Positions 30,895 to 36,762 of a DNA stretch of 36,762 nt are shown in pieces (the first letter of the stretch is position 1; every line of letters starts with the position of its first letter). Source of the DNA: an uncultured Pseudoflavonifractor sp. Lineage in GTDB: Bacteria > Bacillota > Clostridia > Oscillospirales > Oscillospiraceae. The position numbers and the translations under genes are program-made. The stretch covers positions 1-36,762 of the forward strand of contig CAJFTA010000017.1 of NCBI GenBank assembly GCA_904419835.1, written 5' to 3'. The notes under the pieces were generated by a model. The model searched no databases. It was not told the origin of the DNA and was given only the letters and a program-made list of their open reading frames with translations.

Positions 30895-32121
30895 TTATTC
30901 TCGCTTTAACGCCACGGCGCACGCAAAGCGCCTGCCCGCCTTCTCCTCCACATAGCCGTGGATTTGCAGCATGGTCAGGGCGCTGGACACTCTGCGGGCG
31001 GGAATCTGAGTCAGCTCCACCAGGTCGTCTGTCCGCAGCTCCCGCCCCTCCAGGGCAAGGAGGAGCGCCCGCTCGTCGTCGGTGAGCGCACCGTCTTCTA
31101 AGGTAATATATGCCATTTTTTCGAACTTGTCAACCGTTTCAGCGGCCGCCGCTTCAGGCACATCCTGCTCCTGTGGGGAATCCGGGGCCTCCAGCCGGGC
31201 CGTCTCCTCCCCGGCAGAGAGGGGCTCAGGCCGGCTCACCCGTCCGGGCAGCAGGCGCTCGTACTCACACAAAATGTCCCAGCCCGACAGAACCAGCTTG
31301 GCCTCGCCCCGCTGGATGAGCAGGTTGGTACCCCGGCTCATGGGCGCGTCGGCGTTGCCGGGCACCGCAAAGGCGTCCCGCCCCTGGTCCAGGGCCAGGC
31401 GCATGGTGATCATGGTGCCGCTGTGCTCCTCGGCCTCCACGGCGGCCACGCCCAGGGACAGGCCGCTGATAATCCGGTTGCGGACGGGAAAATGCTCCCC
31501 TTTGTTCTCCGTCCCCGGCGGATACTCGGAGATGAGCGCGCCCGCCGCAGCCACGTCCTCATAGAGCCAGCGGTTTTCCGCCGGATAGACCACGTCGATT
31601 CCGCCGCCCAGCACCGAGACCACACTGCCGCCGCCCTTCAGGGCGCCCCGGAGAGCGGCCGCATCCAGTCCCCGGGCAATGCCGGAGACCATCAGCGCGC
31701 CGCCCCTGGCCAGTTCCATGCCCAGGCGTCCGGCCATGATTTTTCCGTACTCCGTGGGCCGCCGGGTACCCACCACGCCGACGGTCACCAGCTCGTCAAA
31801 CGGGAAGAGCTTTCCCTTTACATACAGCACACAGGGCGGGTCTGCAATCTGCCGCAGGCGCTCGGGGTACTCCGCGTCCTGAATGGTGAGGATTCGGATG
31901 CCCAGCCGGTCGCAGTCGCCCAGGATGCGCTCAGCCCCGTCCAAACTTTTATCCAGCAGGGCCCGCTGCTGCCACTCGGTCAGGCCGGACAGGCGGTACT
32001 CCTCCCGGTCGGCAAAGTAGACCGCCTCCGGCGTGCCGAAATGGTCCAGCAGCCGGAAGGTCTGAAGGGGCGCAAGCCCCCGCCTTGTGGTGAGCCAGAT
32101 CCAGTATTTCAGCGCTGCCAC
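30895..32121 (-). CDS. dprA: DNA processing protein DprA
   Basis: DprA protects incoming single-stranded DNA and loads RecA during transformation. The product is about 408 residues. An N-terminal helical region (1-~75) is followed by the Rossmann-like core: TVGVVGTRRPTEYGK, VSGIARGLDAAALRGAL, VLGGGIDVVYPAENRWLYED, GALISEYPPGT, FPVRNRIISGLS, VVEAEEHSGTMITMRLALDQGRDAFAVPGN. The family GxDxxAH carries Ala-Leu in place of Ala-His here. A linker rich in Glu/Ala/Pro leads to a winged-helix domain (~340-408, ELRTDDLVELTQIPARRVSSALTMLQ). I chose GTG 32121, with GGGAGGGG about seven bases upstream. The longer frame to 32202 adds an Arg-rich segment unlike the family. Confidence 0.94.
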   Translation of the reverse strand: MAALKYWIWLTTRRGLAPLQTFRLLDHFGTPEAVYFADREEYRLSGLTEWQQRALLDKSLDGAERILGDCDRLGIRILTIQDAEYPERLRQIADPPCVLYVKGKLFPFDELVTVGVVGTRRPTEYGKIMAGRLGMELARGGALMVSGIARGLDAAALRGALKGGGSVVSVLGGGIDVVYPAENRWLYEDVAAAGALISEYPPGTENKGEHFPVRNRIISGLSLGVAAVEAEEHSGTMITMRLALDQGRDAFAVPGNADAPMSRGTNLLIQRGEAKLVLSGWDILCEYERLLPGRVSRPEPLSAGEETARLEAPDSPQEQDVPEAAAAETVDKFEKMAYITLEDGALTDDERALLLALEGRELRTDDLVELTQIPARRVSSALTMLQIHGYVEEKAGRRFACAVALKRE

Positions 32122-32141
32122 AGCCGTCCCCTCCCGTTCTC

Positions 32142-32900
32142 TTACCGGCACATCTCCCACAGCACGATCCCTGCCGCCATGGCGGCGTTCAGGGACTCGC
32201 ACCGCTCCCGCATGGGAATTTTAATGGTCCTCCGGCACAGGGCCAGGGCCTCCTCCGAGATGCCCCGCCCCTCGCTGCCGATGACCACCGCCGCACGCTT
32301 CAGGTCCACCTGCCGCACATCCGCCGTGTCCGCCCGGAGGGCGGTGGCGTAGAGCGGGATGTCCGCCTCCTCCAGCAGGGCCCGCACAGTCTCCAGATCC
32401 GTCTCCCAGGCCGGCAGGCGGAAGCAGGCGCCCATGGTGGCCCGGATGGTCTTGGGGCTCCAGGGGTCGGCGCAGCCGTTGACCAGCAGCAGGCCGTCGG
32501 CCCCAAAGGCGTCGGCGGTGCGCCAGATGGTGCCCAGATTGCCCGGGTCCTGGACCCCGTCCAGCACCAGGTACCGCCCGCCGGAGAGCTTGTCCGGCGG
32601 TGTGAGGGAGGGCGTCCGGCACACAGCCAGCAGTCCCTGGGGCGTCTTCACCGAGGAGACCGCCCGCAGAAGGCTGTCAGGCACCTCCACCCGGCGGCTC
32701 TCGCGGGGCAGGCCCTGGGGAGGCGTTTTTCCCTCTGCCGCCAGAAGGGTCTCCACGCAGGCGCCCCACTTCAGGGCCTCTTCTATCAGCTTGGGCCCCT
32801 CGCAGACAAAAACCCCCTCTTCCCTGCGCAGAGCGCGGCTCTGCCCCAGCTTTTTGATGCGGACCATCAGAGGGTTCTGCCGACTGGTAATGTGCTCCAT
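32142..32900 (-). CDS. TrmH/SpoU family RNA 2'-O-methyltransferase
   Basis: This 252-residue SAM-dependent enzyme of the SPOUT class probably methylates rRNA or tRNA ribose. The N-terminal substrate-binding domain (1-~95) contains SRQNPLMVRIKKL and EGPKLIEEALKW. The knotted catalytic domain has motif 1 DGVQDPGNLGTIWRTADAFG, motif 2 AAVVIGSEGRGIS and motif 3 IPMRERCESLNAAMAAGIVLWE, which forms the SAM-binding knot. The target nucleotide cannot be told from sequence alone. The ATG follows AAGGAGG. It starts 28 bases after ktrA and ends 20 bases before dprA, so all are probably one transcript. Confidence 0.92.
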   Translation of the reverse strand: MEHITSRQNPLMVRIKKLGQSRALRREEGVFVCEGPKLIEEALKWGACVETLLAAEGKTPPQGLPRESRRVEVPDSLLRAVSSVKTPQGLLAVCRTPSLTPPDKLSGGRYLVLDGVQDPGNLGTIWRTADAFGADGLLLVNGCADPWSPKTIRATMGACFRLPAWETDLETVRALLEEADIPLYATALRADTADVRQVDLKRAAVVIGSEGRGISEEALALCRRTIKIPMRERCESLNAAMAAGIVLWEMCR

Positions 32901-32928
32901 AGGGGCCTCCTTCTCTCTCGCCTGCCGC

Positions 32929-33582
32929 TTACAGATCGTGCAGGCGGTTGATGTCCTCGTTCCGTCCCAGGGTCACCACGGCGTCCTTGGCCTCCAGAAC
33001 ATAGTCGCCGCCGGGGGCCACGTCCAGCTGGCCGGTGCTCCCCTTGCGGACGGCGATGATATTGACGTGATGCTTGGCCCGGACGTCCAGGTCCCGGATG
33101 GAGCGGTGCTGCCAGCTCTTGGGGATCTCCAGCTCCACAATGCCGAAGTCGTCGGACAGCTCGATAAAGTTGAGCACACTGGAGCTGGACAGCCCCTGGG
33201 CCAGCTTGACGCCCATCTCGTGCTCAGGGAACACCACCCGGTCGGCGCCGATCTTCTCCAGCACCTTCCGGTGGACATGGCTCTGGGCCTTGCAGATGAC
33301 CCTCTTGACGCCAATCTCCTTCAGATTCAGGGTAATCAGGGCGCTGTTGCCCACGTCGTCGCCCACGGCCACAATAGCACAGTCGTAATTGCGCACGCCC
33401 AGAGCGCGGAGCACGGCAGGGTCCCGGGCGTCGCCGGCGACGGCGTGGGTGACCCGGTCGGCCACCTGCTGCACCCCCTCCTCGCTGGCGTCAATAGCCA
33501 GCACCTCGTGCCCCAGTTCACACAGCTCGGTGGCCACTGCGGTACCGAAACGTCCAAGTCCGATGACAACAAAAGTCTTCAT
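32929..33582 (-). CDS. ktrA: Potassium uptake regulatory subunit KtrA (TrkA family)
   Basis: This 217-residue cytoplasmic gating subunit of a Ktr potassium channel/transporter has an RCK-N domain (1-~135) with the nucleotide-binding FVVIGLGRFGTAVATELCELGHEVLAID and AGDARDPAVLRALG. An RCK-C domain (~138-217) follows, which in Firmicutes can bind c-di-AMP. A single RCK pair, rather than the doubled TrkA of enterobacteria, points to KtrA. It follows ktrB by 57 bases on the same strand, so they are co-transcribed from the promoter at 35223-35251. Confidence 0.93.
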   Translation of the reverse strand: MKTFVVIGLGRFGTAVATELCELGHEVLAIDASEEGVQQVADRVTHAVAGDARDPAVLRALGVRNYDCAIVAVGDDVGNSALITLNLKEIGVKRVICKAQSHVHRKVLEKIGADRVVFPEHEMGVKLAQGLSSSSVLNFIELSDDFGIVELEIPKSWQHRSIRDLDVRAKHHVNIIAVRKGSTGQLDVAPGGDYVLEAKDAVVTLGRNEDINRLHDL

Positions 33583-33639
33583 GATAAGTTCACCTTTCTC
33601 CGCTGTTGGCGGATACAGAATCGGCGGCTCTGTCCGCCG

Positions 33640-35022
33640 TCAGCCGATCATAATGTCCAGATTCGGATACTTAATCTTAGCCGGATAGCGATTCCGGGTC
33701 AGGAATGCCATGGAGAAGGTAAGGACACCGATGCGGCCCAGATACATCAGGCAGATAAGTATCACATGGGAAACAGGACTCAGCGTGGGTGTAATGCCCA
33801 CTGTAACGCCTACCGTGCCCAGTGCCGACGCCGTTTCAAAGGCGGCATGGAGATAGGGTACTCCATCCACCAGAGAGATCAGAATGGAGCCTGTCATGAA
33901 CAGAAATACGATGATCAGTGCCAGGGTCATGGCGTCAATGACCTTCCGGTAGGAGATGGCCCGGCCCCGGATGGTCACCTGCTCCCGGCCCGCCAGGTTG
34001 GCGCGCAGGCTCAGCAGCAGCAGCGCCGCCGTCACCGTCTTCAGTCCGCCGGCGGTGGAGCCTGAGGATCCGCCAATCAGCATCAGCACGCAGGAGACCA
34101 CAATGGAGCTGTCCAGCAGACCGCCCTGATTAAAGGAGGCGAAGCCTGCTGTGCGCAGCGTCACCGACTGGAACAGCGCGTTGAGCATCTTCTGGGGCAG
34201 CGGCATGGAGCCGAAGGTGGCGGGGTTGTTATACTCCACGCTCAGGAAGAACACCATGCCGCCAATCAGAAGGCCGGCGGTAACGCTGAGCACCATTTTC
34301 GTATAAAAGGAAAACCCTTTCCAACTTCTGGCCCGGAGAATATCCTCCCATACGAAGAAGCCCAGGCCGCCGGATACAATCAGCACCATAATCGTGCCCA
34401 GCACCAGCGGATCATTATTGTATCCTTCAAGACTTGTAAAGGCGCCGAACTTTCCGCCAACCAGATCAAATCCGGCGTTGCAGAAGGCTGAAATAGCGTG
34501 GAAAATTCCCCGCCAGATGCCGCCTGCAAGGCCGAACTGAGGAATAAACCGGGTGGAGAGCACCACCGCGCCGATGCCCTCCAAGGTGAATGTCACCATC
34601 AGCGCATGGCGCACCACCCGGACCACGCCGTCCATGTCGTTCAGGTTCAGCGTGGATGCCATGATCAGCCGCTCGGACAGGCCGATGCGGCGGCGCAGCA
34701 GCAGCGAGAACAGGGACAGTACGGTCATAAAGCCCAGACCGCCCACCTGGATCAGCAGAATAATGACCAGCTGTCCGAAGAAGGTCCAACTCATCCCTGT
34801 GTCCACCGGGACAAGGCCGGTCACGCAGGTGGCGGAGGTGGCGGTAAACAGACTGGTGAGGAATCCGGCGCTCTGGCCGTTCTGGGATGCCACGGGCAGC
34901 ATCAGCAGCAGTGTTCCCAACAGAATGATAATAGCAAAGCCCCCTGCCACAATGCGGGTGGCATTCATACTCTTTCTTCGGATCAGCACATCCCTGAACC
35001 ATAAACCAATATGTTTTGTCAA
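33640..35022 (-). CDS. ktrB: Potassium uptake transmembrane subunit KtrB (TrkH family)
   Basis: This protein of about 460 residues has four M1-P-M2 repeats and forms the potassium-conducting subunit. Selectivity-filter-like loops are visible at TATSATCVTGL, ISAFCNAGFDLVGG, RTAGFASFNQGG and TASALGTVGVTVG. The region SSGSTAGGLKTVTAALLLLS lies after the third repeat. The start is probably TTG 35022, with GGAGGC six bases upstream. An ATG at 35052 would add ten residues but lacks a ribosome site. A leader of about 200 bases with stable hairpins precedes it. ktrA follows. Confidence 0.93.
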   Translation of the reverse strand: MTKHIGLWFRDVLIRRKSMNATRIVAGGFAIIILLGTLLLMLPVASQNGQSAGFLTSLFTATSATCVTGLVPVDTGMSWTFFGQLVIILLIQVGGLGFMTVLSLFSLLLRRRIGLSERLIMASTLNLNDMDGVVRVVRHALMVTFTLEGIGAVVLSTRFIPQFGLAGGIWRGIFHAISAFCNAGFDLVGGKFGAFTSLEGYNNDPLVLGTIMVLIVSGGLGFFVWEDILRARSWKGFSFYTKMVLSVTAGLLIGGMVFFLSVEYNNPATFGSMPLPQKMLNALFQSVTLRTAGFASFNQGGLLDSSIVVSCVLMLIGGSSGSTAGGLKTVTAALLLLSLRANLAGREQVTIRGRAISYRKVIDAMTLALIIVFLFMTGSILISLVDGVPYLHAAFETASALGTVGVTVGITPTLSPVSHVILICLMYLGRIGVLTFSMAFLTRNRYPAKIKYPNLDIMIG

Positions 35023-35084
35023 GCTAACGCCTCCAGAACGATGAGCGGACATCAATTGCTCCGCAATTTTCCATTTTTACACAG

Positions 35085-35209
35085 AACAGCATACCGAAGG
35101 GATGGCGCTCCGCTCCGGTATGCTGTTTGTACCACTTTCTCCGGGAGCCCAGTCCTCGAAACCAGAAAAGGAAATCACAGGACTTTTATCTGTAAGCTCT
35201 CAAAGTCCT
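35085..35209 (-). promoter_or_regulatory. Structured leader of the ktrB-ktrA operon
   Basis: Going with transcription, AGGACTTT and AAAGTCCT (35202-35209 and 35179-35186 on the plus strand) form a stem. Then AACAGCATACCG and CGGTATGCTGTT (35116-35127 with 35085-35096) form a perfect 12-bp stem with a GC-rich loop. It is in the position of a riboswitch, but I could not match the c-di-AMP (ydaO) consensus. Confidence 0.5.
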
Positions 35210-35222
35210 CCATTCAGGAATG

Positions 35223-35251
35223 AGTATAGCATACGCTCCAAAGGGATTCAA
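35223..35251 (-). promoter_or_regulatory. Promoter of the ktrB-ktrA operon
   Basis: On the minus strand the -35 TTGAAT (35246-35251) and the -10 TATACT (35223-35228) are spaced by 17 bases. The leader is about 195 bases. Confidence 0.75.
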
Positions 35252-35287
35252 GTCAACGATTTTTTGCACTTCTCCTCTTTTATCTCA

Positions 35288-35770
35288 TTTCTCATAAAAA
35301 GTGTATTGGCTTTTACCGGCTGTCCGGTCAGTTTTGTCAAAATGGTTTGTCAGTTCTCCCTTAAAGTGGCTTTCACAGCGAAGCAGAAGAAACCTGCGGC
35401 GGATGGACACCTCCAGCTTAAATCAGGCGCAGTTCCCTGTTGGGCACGGTCAGCTCATATTCGATGGCGTTGCCCGGCAGGCTGCCGAACACGGTGCAGA
35501 TATCCACTCTCCCATGAAGCACACAGGGCCTTGCCGCCCGCCCCTGCGGTGAGCCTAATGCCGTGCTTGGCGCAGCAGGGACTCTTGCCGGTGAGTACTG
35601 TGTCCGGCACGGAATTTTCCACCTTGTTCTGGGCCTCATAATGCCGGATTTCCTCCATCTATTCCAGAAAAACGGCCTGCTGAGCTGGGTTCTGCTCCTC
35701 CGCATACTTTCCGCTGCCCAGAATGCGCATCTGTATATCCAGGAAAATTACATCAAATTGGCCGCGGTTC
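35288..35770 (-). pseudogene. Remnant of a response regulator and GHKL sensor kinase
   Basis: Three short segments in different minus-strand frames recall a two-component system. FDVIFLDIQM (about 35728-35757) is the receiver-domain beta-3 strand with the phospho-acceptor Asp. KHGIRLTA followed by DICTVFGSLPGNAIEYELTVPNRELRLI is the N box of a GHKL histidine kinase, where functional relatives read GNLLENAIE or similar. RRFLLLRCESHFKGEL (about 35350-35400) is the next strand of the same ATPase domain after another frameshift. A stop codon separates the first two. The pieces suggest a response regulator-kinase operon collapsed by an internal deletion and frameshifts. No intact product is possible. 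It lies between the ktr promoter and tRNA-Ala. Confidence 0.65.
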
Positions 35771-35794
35771 GCATCCATATACCGACTTCATCAC

Positions 35795-35838
35795 AAAAAA
35801 GGGAAAGGCTTGTTTTCGTAAGAAAACAAGCCTTTCCC
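35795..35838 (-). terminator. Terminator of tRNA-Ala
   Basis: Perfect 17-base arms (35801-35817 and 35822-35838) enclose GTAA, and six T follow on the minus strand. Confidence 0.9.
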
Positions 35839-35846
35839 ACACCCTT

Positions 35847-35922
<76 letters not shown>

Positions 35923-35952
35923 ATATTTTTGTCATCTTGTGACGACCTTTGT

Positions 35953-35981
35953 AGTATAGCACTCTAACATCCCTGTGTCAA
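35953..35981 (-). promoter_or_regulatory. Promoter of tRNA-Ala
   Basis: On the minus strand the -35 TTGACA (35976-35981) and the -10 TATACT (35953-35958) are spaced by 17 bases. Confidence 0.9.
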
Positions 35982-36079
35982 CTATAAAATAAAATTTTTT
36001 TCTTTTTATTCTGATTGCGCCGTTCTCCCTTCCTTTTTCTTACAGATTTTATAAAATATCTGCCCGTGAAAAGAAGGCG

Positions 36080-36121
36080 AAGAGCGGACCGCGCCGTCAT
36101 ACGGCGGTACGGTCCGCTCTT
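36080..36121 (-). terminator. Terminator downstream of the metG remnant
   Basis: Outer arms AAGAGCGGACCG (36080-36091) and CGGTCCGCTCTT (36110-36121) pair, with an inner stem CGCCG/CGGCG. It lies 24 bases after the metG stop. Confidence 0.7.
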
Positions 36122-36144
36122 TATATCTCTCAGATGCCGCCCGT

Positions 36145-36651
36145 TTAATACAGCTTCGCGCCCGCAGGGATGCGCTCGTCCACCATCAGCAGGTTCAGGC
36201 CCTCATGGCCGTCCTCCTCATGCACGGCGGAGATCAGCATGCCGCAGGAGTCGATGCCCATCATCTTGCGCGGCGGCAGGTTGACGATGGCGATGGCAGT
36301 CTTGCCCACCAGCTGCTCCGGCTCGTAGTACTCGTGGATGCCGCTGAGAATCACCCGGTCGGCGCCGGTACCGTCGTCCAGCACGAACTTCAGCAGCTTC
36401 TTGCTCTTGGGCACCGCGGAGCACTCCTTGATCTTCACGGCCCGGAAGTCGGACTTGGAGAAGGTATCGAAGTCCACCATCTCTTCAAACAGCGGCTCAA
36501 TCTTGACATTGGAGAAGTCGATCTGCTCCACCGGGGCGGCGGGAGTGGCCTTGGCGGCAGCCTGCCCGGCCTTTTCCGCTCTGGCGGCATTGTCAGAGGC
36601 CAGAGGCTTCATGGTGGGGAACAGAAAACTGGTGCTCTGTATCCCCCGCAA
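36145..36651 (-). pseudogene. metG: 5'-truncated methionyl-tRNA synthetase, C-terminal tRNA-binding domain only
   Basis: The frame encodes FLFPTMKPLA, an Ala/Lys/Pro linker, then a complete OB-fold tRNA-binding domain: FDTFSKSDFRAVKIKEC, KKLLKFVLDDGTGADRVILSGIHEYYEPEQLVGK, NLPPRKMMGIDSCGMLISAV. This is the C-terminal dimerisation and tRNA-binding part of the long bacterial MetRS, where LFPR precedes the linker after the anticodon-binding domain. The catalytic core (HIGH and KMSKS) is absent. The frame meets a stop shortly upstream and the sequence beyond about 36635 is unrelated, so the gene is cut. ATG 36612 has no ribosome site. A free-standing Trbp111-like domain is possible, but the LFPT junction argues for a remnant. 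Confidence 0.7.
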
Positions 36652-36762
36652 GTTCCCATATCCTCAGCATTGCCCGGAAGCTGGGCTATAATGTTCTTAT
36701 ATTGTTTCATAATATTCCATCGTCACTTCCTCAACTGGTGTAAAATCAGGTGTAAATTAACT
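36652..36762. other. Unassigned sequence at the right edge, with a 12-base direct repeat
   Basis: No gene is supported here. GGTGTAAA occurs at 36737-36744 and 36749-36756. Short minus-strand frames beginning at ATG exist (for example MEYYETI) but are too short to call. The stretch abuts the truncated metG. Confidence 0.4.

Noticed and set aside
27549..31085. A 1,178-codon plus-strand frame across trmFO and topA
   Set aside because: It spans two genes and their intergenic gap on the other strand, is low in complexity and has no start signals.
35102..35641. A 179-codon plus-strand frame upstream of ktrB
   Set aside because: It overlaps the ktr promoter and leader on the other strand and has no ribosome site. 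The opposite strand carries the kinase remnant.

Overview
The window reads as a chromosomal stretch of a high-GC Clostridia member, most likely Oscillospiraceae (Flavonifractor/Lawsonibacter-like). This is inferred from the gene families and order (yhbY-nadD-yqeK-LCP-rsfS; plsX-acpP-rnc and smc-ftsY; dprA-topA-trmFO; ktrAB), the strong AGGAGG-type ribosome sites, the sigma-A promoters with 17-bp spacers, the GHKL/response-regulator remnant and the SLH-anchored surface protein. No database search was possible.

Layout. 1-3284 is a scarred region: an unknown gene (183-767, -), then a metallopeptidase/transglutaminase gene (-) and a tyrosine integrase (+) that both lost their 5' ends and meet head to head near 2211-2221. 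The integrase ends next to the 3' end of tRNA-Ser(GGA). 3339-6102 carries an HD-domain protein and a three-TM surface protein, each with a clear promoter and terminator. 6157-16223 is a long minus-strand housekeeping block: smc, ftsY, a small membrane ORF, rph, rdgB, yhbY, a nadD-yqeK fusion, an LCP protein with a Ser/Pro/Thr tail, and rsfS. rph carries an apparent one-base frameshift that fuses it in frame to rdgB.

16385-24166 holds two plus-strand genes: a ~2,096-residue secreted SLH protein with a CehA/McbA-type PHP metallohydrolase domain and three probable OB-fold domains, and a YibE/F membrane protein. They separate smc-ftsY from plsX-acpP-rnc, genes that are adjacent in most Firmicutes. 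24392-26843 is that second half, headed by an XRE regulator whose stop codon overlaps the plsX start. A perfect 15-bp inverted repeat around a consensus promoter separates this regulator from a small divergent gene. 27177-35251 is another minus-strand housekeeping block: ktrB, ktrA, a SpoU-type RNA methyltransferase, dprA, topA, trmFO. The right end holds a decayed two-component system, tRNA-Ala(GGC), and a 5'-truncated metG carrying only the C-terminal tRNA-binding domain.

Together the genes cover lipid initiation (plsX, acpP), RNA processing (rnc, rph, trmFO, RNA methyltransferase), ribosome maturation and silencing (yhbY, rsfS), NAD synthesis, chromosome organisation (smc, topA), protein targeting (ftsY), DNA uptake (dprA) and potassium homeostasis (ktrAB). 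The most unusual parts are the surface PHP/OB-fold locus with its structured leader, the XRE-plsX coupling with its operator, and several gene-truncation scars.
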